A DNA stretch of 36,104 bases from Candidatus Bathycorpusculum sp. (GCA_009778385.1 WRJX01000091.1:1-36104), one strand, 5' to 3'. Numbered from the stretch's first letter, positions 1-7,961 are shown. Numbers and translations: made by a program. Notes: generated by a model not told the origin, from the letters alone.

Positions 1-1
1 T

Positions 2-409
2 TTCCCTAATGGTGTTCCAGCAGTTTCTGATGCTAGTATGAGTGAATGGATGCTTTACGTCTACAAACAATTCGAACAACCAATGGACATAACAGGCCTC
101 CCAATACAAATCGTTGCAATCGACCCATCTGGCGAATACATCACAATAGGTACAACAACAAGCGATGCAAGCGGAAGATATTCACTTGAATTCACACCAA
201 CTACTACAGGCAAATACATAATCTATGCATTCTTTAGCGGTTCAGACTCATACTATGGATCTGACGCACAAAACGAAATAGTAGTAATGGCAGCAGCAGA
301 ACCACAAGCAACCAACAACACACCATACGAACTATACACAATCGCCATGGGCATCGCAATCATCCTCGCAGTAGCAATCGTCGGCTTACTAATCCTCAAA
401 AAGAAATAA
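2..409 (+). CDS. C-terminal part of a membrane-anchored surface protein (5' truncated)
   Basis: The frame is open to the left edge of the window, so the true start lies outside; the first internal ATG is at 38. The visible 135 residues form one Ig-like beta-sandwich module, with alternating hydrophobic strands and a DASGRYSLEF / TGKYIIYAFF pattern typical of Big/Ig-like carbohydrate-surface repeats. An Ala/Asn-rich linker, one transmembrane helix (about the last 25 residues) and a KKK stop-transfer end follow. This architecture is what archaeal PQQ-propeller/Ig surface proteins carry at their C-terminus, so the protein probably sits outside the cell, tethered by its tail. Codons here favour A and C at third positions (aac, aca, ata), unlike the T-rich genes near 11-13 kb. 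The specific function cannot be told from the tail. Confidence 0.75.
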   Translation, partial: FPNGVPAVSDASMSEWMLYVYKQFEQPMDITGLPIQIVAIDPSGEYITIGTTTSDASGRYSLEFTPTTTGKYIIYAFFSGSDSYYGSDAQNEIVVMAAAEPQATNNTPYELYTIAMGIAIILAVAIVGLLILKKK

Positions 410-430
410 ACAACACAAAAACCCTAAACA

Positions 431-450
431 AACACTCTTTTCTTTTTTTA
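431..450 (+). terminator. T-rich transcription terminator
   Basis: A pyrimidine run (ctcttttctttttttatc) begins about 20 bases after the stop of the surface-protein gene. Archaeal transcription commonly stops at such T-tracts without a strong hairpin. Placement between this gene and the tRNA supports the call. Confidence 0.45.
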
Positions 451-620
451 TCATTTAATCTTTTAACGTTCTATTGTTGTTAGTTTAATTCTGTTTAACG
501 TTGGACATATAGGCTATGCTAATTTACTTAAGGGCTTACTTGCGTAACCTGTCAATAAATTGTACTTTAGAAGGAAAACGGTTTAATACCAGCATGAAGT
601 CACATATGCAATATCTCAGT

Positions 621-698
621 GGGCCGGTCGTCTAGCCTGGTTAGGACATCTGCTTGACGTGCAGAAGGTCGCCGGTCCGAATCCGGTTCGGCCCACCA
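621..698 (+). tRNA. tRNA-Val (anticodon GAC), CCA encoded
   Basis: The acceptor 5' strand GGGCCGG pairs with TCGGCCC just before discriminator A695 (last pair G-T). The anticodon arm has stem TCTGC/GCAGA around loop TTGACGT, giving anticodon GAC. The D-arm carries TAGCCTGGTTAGGA and the T-arm shows the TCCGAATCC loop core. CCA is encoded at 696-698. No intron is visible. A TATA-like tttaatac lies about 35 bases upstream. The gene stands alone between a surface-protein gene and the toxin-like region; no duplicate of its 3' end was noticed in the window that would mark an integrated element. Confidence 0.93.
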
Positions 699-1049
699 TT
701 TATAATCAATACAAACATTGCTTGCTATGACATTATTCTATATTGGACAGAAACAGACACTGTTGTGCTGTTGCTGATTGAGTTCCAAAAAAATGATGCC
801 GTTTCACAAAATAATTTCACCTCTCAATTTTACAATATTCATAGGTTTGGTTGGTAGATTGGCATAATAATCGGTCTCATGGGACGCTTAATTTGTGGAC
901 GGCAGAGTCGTCTAATATGGCATTTGTTAGAAAATTGTGACCTAAGGTGCAGTTGGGTATTGCGGCTAAACAGTTAGGATGATAAAATCGCGAATAATAA
1001 AATAAGTTATGGGGGTAAACTTATTTTTATTTTTCTTTATTTGTCAAAA
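699..1049. other. Intergenic stretch after the tRNA
   Basis: About 350 bases with no supportable gene. Short open frames run into stops and lack a start with an SD. A TA-rich stretch with T-runs at about 1020-1042 may be the terminator or promoter region before the toxin-like cassette. Confidence 0.4.
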
Positions 1050-1089
1050 GACATAAATCTGACTATGTGGAGTCAATGTTAAATAGGTG
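1050..1089 (+). promoter_or_regulatory. Promoter and SD of the first DUF4157 cassette
   Basis: TATA-like gacataaatct (1050-1060) is followed about 25 bases later by SD aggtg (1085-1089) and a TTG at 1097. The same arrangement, gatataaatct ... gtcaat ... aggtg, occurs at 3788-3821 before the second cassette, so this leader is part of the duplicated unit. Confidence 0.55.
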
Positions 1090-1096
1090 CTTAGTT

Positions 1097-2082
1097 TTGT
1101 TTGCGTATGAACAAAAAAAGAAGATAAAAACGCAAAATCCATAGTGGACCTCCAAGAAGAAAAACAATCACAAAAAACATAATCTGGAGGCTGAAGTTTT
1201 ACAACGTCAACAAGCAACCCCCGCAAACATTGCCCCATCCAGTACTGGTGGTAACACCTTACCTTCCAATTTACAAGAACAATATGAGAGTCGCTTAGGC
1301 TATTCTCTATCAGATGTACGGATTTTTTATAATTCTGAAGAACCCGCTAAATTAAACGCCTTAGCCTACACCCAAGGCAATACCATACACGTTGGACCTG
1401 GACAAGAACAACACTTAACCCATGAAATCGGACATGTAGTGCAACAGAAAGCTGGTATAGTAAAACCAACCAGCCAACTAAACGGAATAAACATAAATGA
1501 CGACCCCAAACTTGAATATGCAGCAAACAATCCTCTAAATACCTTTAACTACAATTTAGATAAACTAAACATAATTAACCAAGCAATTCCCACCCAAAGA
1601 ATAACTCAATGCAGGGCTTGTGTATCTGTAAGATCACTAGATGGAAGTAATATGTCTCGTAATGATGTGTCTTTGGAAGATCTGGACGATAAACAGATGG
1701 TGTTCCTAAAACAAAGACGCCTAACAGATGGTTTTTCCGTAATACCCGACTAGAACATAGGCATATCATATTTGATAAAGATGTAGCGGGATTGCCTGAT
1801 CGACATAGATTACATGGTAGTTCAGGAGAGCATGACATTGGATACCGCTCTAGCAATGGTGAAAGTAAGGGTCCAGGACAATTGTTTAGTGACGTACTTG
1901 GGAGTTATACAAGATGGACACCACCAATTTCAAAAGATGATACAGCAGATTCTCTATTAATAAACGCAATTAACTATGTAGGAACAAAAGGATCTTTTAG
2001 TACGTACAATTTTGTTTCGAATAATTGTCAAGATTGGGTAACTGCCGTTGAAAAGAAGTATAATGACTTGAAAAAACTTTAG
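1097..2082 (+). pseudogene. Broken DUF4157 (eCIS-core) toxin with LRAT/papain-like C-terminus
   Basis: Reading from TTG 1097, the N-terminus aligns with the downstream paralogue but meets TAG at 1142-1144, where the paralogue has CAG. The same frame then runs to 1753 and carries a full DUF4157 domain: SLSDVRIFYNS, then HEIGHVVQQKAG, an HExxH zinc-site motif. The rest continues only in the +1-position frame (open from 1693 to 2082), so a frameshift lies between 1693 and 1753. That second part has RHIIFDKD early and NNCQDWV near the end, the His-then-Cys order of permuted papain-like (LRAT/NlpC-type) hydrolases. DUF4157 proteins are known as effector carriers linked to contractile injection systems. 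With a nonsense codon and a frameshift, this copy probably makes no full toxin. Alternatives are recoding or assembly error. Confidence 0.72.
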
Positions 2083-2249
2083 AGAAACAATAAAAAAAGC
2101 TTCATGGATCGATATAGCGGTTAAGATTGTCGACATTGATGATAAGTTGCTTTATTCCAAAAAATTGATGGCTACATTAATGATTGGAAGTTAAACGAGA
2201 AGTTTTAGCTTACATAACAAAAATGGTTATGTAAAAATAAGAAAAGATG

Positions 2250-2528
2250 TTATTTTTTTCTTTCTGCAATTATTGCTCTGCATTTATCTGCATATTGACA
2301 GTATGAGAGGCACGCGGCATTATCGTCTGGGCGTTTCCATTCAGCGCCACAGTTGGAGCAAGTCGTTTTGTCCTCATCACTCCATACTTCAAGTTCAGAA
2401 CCGCAAACATGACAATTAGTATATGAGGGTTTTGGCTGCAGAAAATCGCGTAACCCTGGGCAAGTTTCAGGGTTTTTCTGAATTTTATCAGTTGATTTAC
2501 CATTTGAGCTCAATAGTTTCACCTCCAA
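2250..2528 (-). CDS. Small zinc-ribbon protein downstream of the Fe-S protein
   Basis: A 92-residue product with a central zinc ribbon (CHVCGSE ... CSNCGAEW, around residues 39-61) and a second Cys group (CLSYCQYADKC) near the C-terminus, so up to two metal sites. The frame overlaps the end of the ferredoxin-like gene by 32 bases. Two non-ATG starts are plausible: TTG 2528 (gaggt, 5-base spacing) or TTG 2513 (ggaggtg, about 7-base spacing). Both sit inside the upstream gene, so translation is probably coupled. It was not recognised as a named family. The CLSYCQYADKC tail resembles Cys clusters found with Fe-S or hydrogenase accessory proteins, but no role is assigned. Overlap with the Fe-S gene implies that they are made together. 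Confidence 0.72.
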   Translation of the reverse strand: MEVKLLSSNGKSTDKIQKNPETCPGLRDFLQPKPSYTNCHVCGSELEVWSDEDKTTCSNCGAEWKRPDDNAACLSYCQYADKCRAIIAERKK

Positions 2529-3150
2529 CTTTTACCTCAAGTTCACGAGTTGACACTTTTTTACCAGAATCTTCCAAAGCTTTGTTTACTGCCCATTTCA
2601 GTCCCGTGCAACATGGTACTTCCATGTGAACCACCGTGATGCTGGCGATATTGTTTTCTTTTAGAATTTCTGATATTTTAGTTGCATATGACCTTGCATC
2701 ATTAAATTTAGGGCACCCTATGATTATCTGTTTTCCTCCGGTTAGTGCGTGGAAGTTTTTGAGGGCAACTGGAGCGCAGTCGGCGACAAGTAGCATGTTA
2801 GCATTTTCAAAGAAAGGGGCTTTGGGCGATACAAGGTCTATTTTTACGGGCCATTGAGGTTTCTGTGGTATTTTTGAGACCATGTTTGATGTTTGGATAT
2901 TTGTGGTTTGATTATTTTTTATATATTCATGGACTTCTTCCTGGTTGAAGTCTTCGGCTTCGCGCTCTATTATGGTAATTGCTCCTTGTGGACAATGACC
3001 TAAACAAGCGCCAAGGCCATCGCAGTAAGTGTCTTTAACGATTTTTGCTTTGCCATTAACAATCTGTAGAGCCCCCTCTATACAGTTTGGGATGCATTGT
3101 CCGCATCCATTACACAGAGGTTCGTCTATGTGTACAATTTTTCTTTTCAT
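2497..3150 (-). CDS. 4Fe-4S dicluster ferredoxin-domain protein
   Basis: This 217-residue protein begins with two ferredoxin-type motifs: CNGCGQCIPNC (about residues 13-23) and CDGLGACLGHC followed by PQGAI (about 43-58), enough for two 4Fe-4S clusters. The remaining ~150 residues form a separate domain with Cys in ADCAPVA, IGCPKF and EVPCCTG, which could bind another metal or cluster. The family is known as an iron-sulfur binding oxidoreductase of archaea and anaerobic bacteria, presumed to pass electrons; substrate and partner are unknown. It is cytoplasmic, with no signal peptide. It forms a two-gene operon with the overlapping zinc-ribbon gene. ATG 3150 is preceded by aaggagaag on the coding strand, a good SD. 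Confidence 0.88.
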   Translation of the reverse strand: MKRKIVHIDEPLCNGCGQCIPNCIEGALQIVNGKAKIVKDTYCDGLGACLGHCPQGAITIIEREAEDFNQEEVHEYIKNNQTTNIQTSNMVSKIPQKPQWPVKIDLVSPKAPFFENANMLLVADCAPVALKNFHALTGGKQIIIGCPKFNDARSYATKISEILKENNIASITVVHMEVPCCTGLKWAVNKALEDSGKKVSTRELEVKVGGETIELKW

Positions 3151-3435
3151 GCTATTCTTCTCCTTCTTAGATATTTTCAGCCGAGGATGGCTTCAAAGAT
3201 AGCTGTTAGGAAGGGTAGTGAGACGTGAGTTTGATAGGTTTGTAAAGAGGCGGTAACAGCTTTGTAAATTTTTTGTTTCCTGCCACCCTTAGTTATGAGT
3301 AAATCATAAGTCTATTCATATAATGTTTTGCTGATGAAACTACCTATCACAATAAGAAAAATCAGAAATAGCCTGTTTTAAGATTTGACGATTACTTTTT
3401 ACAAGTTTAAGAGTTCTTACGTGTATTTCAATACA

Positions 3436-3675
3436 TCATCCCACTTTCAGGTATTCGCCACAAGCATCACAGTGAAAATAAACAACTTCACCAGTAAACT
3501 GTACATCTTGAACATGACCGCAATATGGACAACTTACCTTAATGACGATAGCATCGATAGAACCTGAAAATACATTCTGCATAGCAAAACCACAAATTGC
3601 AACACAGACCACGATGCTAAGCGCGACAGCCGCCAGTATAATGATTGTGTGTTTATTTCTTTTTTCATTATTCAC
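3436..3675 (-). CDS. Single-pass membrane protein with zinc ribbon
   Basis: A 79-residue product: charged start (MNNEKRNKH), one hydrophobic helix (about residues 10-30), a short spacer, then a four-Cys zinc ribbon, CPYCGH and CDACGE, ending at once with YLKVG. The positive N-terminus suggests that the ribbon faces outward, though a cytoplasmic ribbon cannot be excluded. No named family was recognised. It is divergent from the downstream DUF4157 gene, with ~160 bases between starts. The clean helix-plus-ribbon layout argues that it is a real gene, not chance reading. Confidence 0.68.
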   Translation of the reverse strand: MNNEKRNKHTIIILAAVALSIVVCVAICGFAMQNVFSGSIDAIVIKVSCPYCGHVQDVQFTGEVVYFHCDACGEYLKVG

Positions 3676-3787
3676 TTTTAAACACCTTAATAGCCTTGTT
3701 ATTCTCTTACGATGTGAAAATGTGATATAACCATATTCCCCATTAAACCCAAATTAACGCCACATAACACACCGTTTTTTAGGTAAA

Positions 3788-3821
3788 GATATAAATCTCA
3801 ACTAACAAGTCAATACAGGTG
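3788..3821 (+). promoter_or_regulatory. Promoter and SD of the second DUF4157 cassette
   Basis: TATA-like gatataaatct (3788-3798), then gtcaatac and SD aggtg (3817-3821). It matches the leader of the first cassette in order and spacing. The SD is 10 bases from GTG 3832 and 14 bases from TTG 3836, which bears on the start choice. Confidence 0.55.
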
Positions 3822-3835
3822 TAACTTGGCTGTGT

Positions 3836-4792
3836 TTGTATACGAAAACTCTTCTAAAAAAAACCGACACACAATCGCAGTGGAGTTCAGATTCAAACCG
3901 TAAACGTAAAGCACAGGGCAGCTTTTTAGATGCAGAGTTTTCAAGTTCCGCAAGCTATAACGTATATGGTGAGGTTTTGCAAAAACAACCAGCAGTGCCT
4001 CCAAACGCGCCATCTCCAAACACAGCCTCCTTGGGTAGTGGTGGAAGCGCGTTACCCTCCGACATGCGGGAACGTTTTGAGAAACGCTCAGGATACTCCT
4101 TAGCCGACATGCGCATATTTTACAATTCTGATGAACCAGCCAAACTCGGCGCATTAGCTTATGCAAGAGGTAATGTGGTGCACTTGGGACCGGGACAAGA
4201 ACAACACCTACCACACGAAATAGGACATGTAATACAACAAAAAGCAGGGCTAGTACGACCAACAGGCACAATAAACGGGGTCTCTGTAAATACAGATCCC
4301 TCTCTTGAACAGAAAGCAACACAAATTAATAATCAACCTATTCAAACTACTCAGCTTACAAAAGGAATCACATCTGTAAGTCCAGTTACCCAATTAAATG
4401 GGGTGAATGTAAGAATCCGTGTGATATATGGACAAACAAACTATGAAGTCGGCCCATTCATGCCTGGAAATAGGAATCTTCCACTTGGTCGGAGTCATGC
4501 TGAACGGATCGCATGGGAAGAGGTTGCGGGTGCTAATGGTAATAGGTTACGTAATATGTACGCTCATGTAGACCGTGTCACGTTTATATTTACTGTGGAA
4601 GGTGATCTAGTTTGCGGTTATTGCAGAGATTGGTTGAATGATACGGTCCGTCCTCAACTGATGCAGATTTGTGGAGATCTTAACCGCGAAAGGAATCGAC
4701 GTGTATCGTTTAAGGTTACTGTTTACGAGCCAAGGCCCAACCGTTCAAGTCGCAACCGTTTTGGTTTTAGTGGTTCAGTTCCTCCTCTGTAA
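3836..4792 (+). CDS. DUF4157 (eCIS-core) protein with deaminase-like toxin C-terminus
   Basis: A 318-residue product in three parts. A polar, disordered N-terminus covers about residues 1-70. A DUF4157 domain (about 72-142) carries DMRIFYNS and HEIGHVIQQKAG, an HExxH motif at H127/H131. A variable C-terminus (about 190-318) has HAE at 221-223 and CGYC at 260-263, the His-Glu plus Cys-x2-Cys zinc pattern of deaminase-fold bacterial toxins. DUF4157 is an established carrier for effectors loaded into contractile injection systems; the target (nucleic acid, nucleotide or protein) is not visible here. No signal peptide is present, as expected for such cargo. The open frame starts at TTG 3836, but GTG 3832 with better SD spacing gives an N-terminus like the first cassette if the run of eight A near 3856 were seven. 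No eCIS structural gene and no clear immunity gene lies next to it. Confidence 0.78.
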   Translation: MYTKTLLKKTDTQSQWSSDSNRKRKAQGSFLDAEFSSSASYNVYGEVLQKQPAVPPNAPSPNTASLGSGGSALPSDMRERFEKRSGYSLADMRIFYNSDEPAKLGALAYARGNVVHLGPGQEQHLPHEIGHVIQQKAGLVRPTGTINGVSVNTDPSLEQKATQINNQPIQTTQLTKGITSVSPVTQLNGVNVRIRVIYGQTNYEVGPFMPGNRNLPLGRSHAERIAWEEVAGANGNRLRNMYAHVDRVTFIFTVEGDLVCGYCRDWLNDTVRPQLMQICGDLNRERNRRVSFKVTVYEPRPNRSSRNRFGFSGSVPPL

Positions 4793-5303
4793 GTTGATAC
4801 AGGCAGAGCAAATGGACAGCACAGGAACCAAGAAAGACAACACAGACAATAACGATGAGTACTTTCATGGATTTGTGGTTGTGTAAAGTTAAATTAACTT
4901 AATTATGGATCGAATAATTCATTTTTTCCTTTTTCGTCTCTCTACGCCACATGTAGGACTGCAAGTTTTTTGTGTAGTTCAGTGTTTTCAATAATTTTTG
5001 CAGTAAACCACAACCAAAAAAAGGTGGTTAAAGAGATACTTAACTATGTTTTCCGTTTACTCTTTCTTTTGTAGTGTGCTTGTAATTGTCTATTTTTTGG
5101 GCATAAGTTTGATTTTAAAGCTGGGGTCTGTCCGTCATAAGCTCGTCATCTTTTTCAATCAGACTGGGACGGCGACATCATTCCCCGCTGATAATGCGTC
5201 ATCTCAATTAAATAAAGGGGCCGGTAGGAGCTGAAGAGAAATATTGCGCGATGACCTTTATAGAAACAAAAAGCGTGAACTCGTTTTTTCAAAAAAATGG
5301 TTT
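4793..5303. other. Intergenic region after the deaminase-like toxin
   Basis: About 510 bases. A short frame encoding MDSTGTKKDNTDNNDEYFHG begins at about 4811 and ends at 4886, but has no SD and only 24 residues. A longer T-rich frame at 5046-5234 looks like chance. No immunity-protein-sized gene is apparent on either strand. Confidence 0.4.
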
Positions 5304-5636
5304 TTATTGATGTTGCATTGTTGATTTGTATTCTTTAAAGAAAGCTAAGGTATCTTTTGTTTGAGTGACGAATTTTTTTTCGATGTAGTTAAGTGTTACT
5401 ACTGGAATATTTTGAGGATCAACTTCAAATTTCGTAAAAGCTTCCATATTTGGTGTGTCAAAAACTGCATATGTTGTGTGTGCAGTTCGGTCAGTCCATA
5501 CACCAATAACTTTTATGCAATATTTAGCAGCGAAATTTTCAAGGTTTTCAAGCCATTTTATCATTATATCAAGGTTTTTAGGGGTTCCTAATGGGCATTT
5601 TTCCGGATTGTGCTTCATTGTTTGTAAAATAATCAT
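5304..5636 (-). CDS. Small DUF3303-like (dimeric alpha/beta-barrel type) protein
   Basis: A 110-residue cytoplasmic protein beginning MIILQTMKHNPEKCPLG. The Met/Ile-rich first strand, the HxPExCP turn and the later GVWTDRTAHTTYAVFDTPNMEA segment fit small archaeal proteins assigned to DUF3303, which have a ferredoxin-like dimeric barrel fold. Their function is unknown. It is a single gene with free DNA on both sides. The family label comes from pattern memory and would need a profile search; that it is a real gene is more certain than its family. Confidence 0.65.
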   Translation of the reverse strand: MIILQTMKHNPEKCPLGTPKNLDIMIKWLENLENFAAKYCIKVIGVWTDRTAHTTYAVFDTPNMEAFTKFEVDPQNIPVVTLNYIEKKFVTQTKDTLAFFKEYKSTMQHQ

Positions 5637-5833
5637 ATCTATTCTATAGCGGAGAATGCCTCTATTGTAATAAATATTAGCTGACTTTTCTACGCTATTA
5701 AATGTTTGATTAACCTCTTTACAGAGGCAGAATTAAGTTTGCATTTTTTTAAACAATGCTAAATGGCGTATATTGGTAAGTGTTAGAGTAGAAGGAGTTT
5801 TTGAAAAAGGAAAAAAGGGTTAATTGGGGTGTT

Positions 5834-5998
5834 TTAGATTTTTTTCTTATCTAAAACTTCTCTGAAAGTTTTACCACAGCATTCATACAGACCGATGGTT
5901 AGCTGAGTGCGTTTTCCTTGTTTGTCGGGTTTTCCTGCCATCGTCCAAGTTTTCTTTGCAGTTTTAACTTCTTTTCCACAAACTGGGCATTTTGCCAT
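5834..5998 (-). CDS. Small zinc-ribbon protein, 54 residues
   Basis: Translating the minus strand from ATG 5998 gives MAKCPVCGKE..., then about 25 Lys/Thr-rich residues, then LYECCGKTFREVLDKKKI and TAA. The CPVCGKE and ECCGK pairs make a four-Cys treble-clef/ribbon. The Lys-rich make-up suggests nucleic-acid binding, but that is inference. A gaggaat SD precedes the ATG on the coding strand. Similar tiny ribbon proteins of unknown role are common in TACK archaea. Nothing ties it functionally to the neighbouring genes. Confidence 0.72.
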   Translation of the reverse strand: MAKCPVCGKEVKTAKKTWTMAGKPDKQGKRTQLTIGLYECCGKTFREVLDKKKI

Positions 5999-6142
5999 TA
6001 TTGATTCCTCTTATGGATGGTATCGTACGCTTCTGTTTAAAACTTTTTCGATTCTTAGACAGAAAAAATTTAAAATAGGCTTAAAACGGGGTTATTTTGC
6101 CTGAATGTTACAGCCACACATGATTAAAAGCTTAAAATTTGT

Positions 6143-6700
6143 TTAAAAAATCTGTTTCGCAGCGGCCAAGTAAACGTTTAAAACTTGTTCTGTGAAGAGA
6201 ACAATGCTAACTTTTTCTAGTTTATTCTCTTTTTCAAGGAAGTTTTTGATAGTTTTAAGGGCTACTCGACTGGCTTCTTCCAATGGGTATCTATAAGCGC
6301 CTGTGCTTATTGATGGAAAAGCAACTGTTTTAAGCCCATTAGCCACTGCAAGCTTAAGTGAATTCCAATATGCCTGCTTTAAAAGATCTGCTTCACCTTG
6401 AAATCCTCCATGCCAAACGGGACCTACTGTGTGAATAACATACTTAGCCTTCAAGTTTCCACCTGATGTTATCACAGCACAACCTGTTGGCAACCCGTCA
6501 GGCCATGTTGTTGTCCTTATTTTTTTGCATTCCTCTAAAATTTTAGATCCCCCTTTACTATGAATAGCCCCGTCAACACCTAAACCACCTAAAAGCGTTG
6601 AATTTGCAGCGTTAACAACTACATCTGTTTCCATGTCTGTTATATCACCAATAATTAACTGCACAACTGCAAAACCAACCTTAAACTCAACAACAACCAT
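6143..6700 (-). CDS. Macro domain protein (ADP-ribose / O-acetyl-ADP-ribose hydrolase type)
   Basis: A single macro domain fills the 185 residues: IIGDITDMETDVVVNAANSTL, then LLGGLGVDGAIHSKGG, GCAVITSGGNLKAKYVIHTVGP and the FPSISTGAYRYPLE loop. MacroD-type enzymes remove ADP-ribose from proteins or deacetylate O-acetyl-ADP-ribose. The NAAN and GVDGAIH residues that bind the distal ribose are present. The usual GGG before VDG is GGLG here, a mild change. Homologues normally start near IIGDIT, so the first ~14 residues may be extra and a later start is possible. The gene follows the LysE-type gene after only 9 bases, suggesting co-transcription. Confidence 0.9.
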   Translation of the reverse strand: MVVVEFKVGFAVVQLIIGDITDMETDVVVNAANSTLLGGLGVDGAIHSKGGSKILEECKKIRTTTWPDGLPTGCAVITSGGNLKAKYVIHTVGPVWHGGFQGEADLLKQAYWNSLKLAVANGLKTVAFPSISTGAYRYPLEEASRVALKTIKNFLEKENKLEKVSIVLFTEQVLNVYLAAAKQIF

Positions 6701-6709
6701 CTTTCATCA

Positions 6710-7351
6710 CTATCCTACTAATGTAAATACTGACATTAAAGCTGAACCAACAAAATAAACCCCAAACAACAAAAACACCCCAACACAAAACAACGTAACC
6801 CCCTTATGCACCTTAGAAGTCCAAAACCTTTGTGACTTGAAAATAAGCATACCAACAACTGAATACCATAAGAAGTCAATTGACCAATGAACTCCGGCAA
6901 AAATACCAAAACCCGTCAAACCAAACAGTTGCGCATTTGAAATTAAAGCCGTTCCAATAGTTAACCACCATAAAATAAAACCTGCATTAGCAGCAGTTGT
7001 CCAAACGCCTGAAAGCAAAGAATCACGTTTCAAACTCACGGTGGATTTGTCTTGGCGGTTACGATTTTTAAACGCTCTAACACCCATAAAAATCATAAAG
7101 AACCCGCCCACAAAACCAACAATTAACTGTACCCAGCTTGGAATTGTAAATTGGCTAAGTAAGACGTAAATTAGAATCATCAACGGAAACTCTACCAGAC
7201 CATGTCCCAGAGCAATTAAGACGCCTGCGACTTTACTTTTAGCAGATTTTTGAATCGTAACTGCAAACAAGGGACCAGGCATCAAAACACCGCTTAACGA
7301 AATTAGCATAACCGAACCTAAAAACACATAAAAGTTCGAGATAAACTCCAA
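6710..7351 (-). CDS. LysE/RhtB-family amino-acid exporter
   Basis: A 213-residue, highly hydrophobic protein with about six transmembrane helices. The N-terminal segment SLSGVLMPGPLFAVTIQ and the following GVLIALGHGLVEFPLM are hallmarks of the LysE/RhtB superfamily, proton-driven efflux carriers for amino acids and related solutes in the cytoplasmic membrane. GFVGGFFMIFMGVRAFK closes helix 3. The substrate cannot be predicted. The start is TTG 7351 with gagg just upstream. It is the promoter-proximal partner of the macro-domain gene. Confidence 0.88.
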   Translation of the reverse strand: MEFISNFYVFLGSVMLISLSGVLMPGPLFAVTIQKSAKSKVAGVLIALGHGLVEFPLMILIYVLLSQFTIPSWVQLIVGFVGGFFMIFMGVRAFKNRNRQDKSTVSLKRDSLLSGVWTTAANAGFILWWLTIGTALISNAQLFGLTGFGIFAGVHWSIDFLWYSVVGMLIFKSQRFWTSKVHKGVTLFCVGVFLLFGVYFVGSALMSVFTLVG

Positions 7352-7400
7352 GCGGCCTCACCAGATTTAGCGAAACATTGTTTTATGAGCTATAAATGGT

Positions 7401-7961
7401 TTACTTATGATCAGGCTTATTCTCAAACAAAACGTTCTGCATCTTTATAATCTCCTCACTATCTTTGGCAGTGGCGTACTTATCAAGGAAACGTTGATTT
7501 AACTCAAAAAACGTATGCCCCCACGGAAAAATCCCCAGCATATCCTCTGCCTCAGCTTTAAACCCTGAAATATACAAAGATGCCGCTAAAGCCTCCGCTG
7601 TGGTAAGCTTTGTTAACTTTCCAAAATTCACAGGATTACCTGCAATTAAAATCGGCAAACAACGACTTGTACCTCTAACATGTTCACCTAACACTTTTTG
7701 AGCTTGCTCCCAACTACAATCTAGGGCTGCTAAACCAAAATTTTCAAGACGTTCACGATCAGCAGGAGAAAAAGCAATTTCACTAAACGGATTAAGCACT
7801 ATCGCACGCTTAGGCAAAAACCTGATCTTCTTGACAATTCGCACAAAACCACGACGACCCAAACGTAAGGCGGTATTCTTTTTTGGATCATCCTGTGCAG
7901 CATGATAAATATTAATTCTTATAGGTACGTCTCTTGAAACTGTTTCCTTATTATTTTCCAC
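7401..7961 (-). CDS. tsr3: Tsr3 rRNA aminocarboxypropyltransferase (DUF367)
   Basis: A 186-residue protein with an N-terminal RLI-like segment (INIYHAAQDDPKKNTA) and a SPOUT-like catalytic part. LDCSWEQA, LPILIAGNPVNFGK, TTAEALAASLYI and FPWGHTFFELN are signatures of DUF367. Tsr3 transfers the aminocarboxypropyl group from S-adenosylmethionine to a hypermodified uridine of small-subunit rRNA late in ribosome maturation. The start is GTG 7961, four bases after the stop of the NAD(P)HX repair gene, so the two are one transcription unit. It shares a functional theme with the RIO1/KH cluster at 25-27 kb. Confidence 0.92.
   Translation of the reverse strand: MENNKETVSRDVPIRINIYHAAQDDPKKNTALRLGRRGFVRIVKKIRFLPKRAIVLNPFSEIAFSPADRERLENFGLAALDCSWEQAQKVLGEHVRGTSRCLPILIAGNPVNFGKLTKLTTAEALAASLYISGFKAEAEDMLGIFPWGHTFFELNQRFLDKYATAKDSEEIIKMQNVLFENKPDHK

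Noticed and set aside
654-857. Plus-strand frame starting inside the tRNA
   Set aside because: Start lies in the tRNA-Val gene and no SD is present.
3810-4322. 170-codon minus-strand frame
   Set aside because: Antisense of the DUF4157 domain, Leu/Val/Arg-rich and without motif.
621-5303. tRNA-Val as integration site of the toxin region
   Set aside because: No second copy of the tRNA 3' end and no integrase were found.
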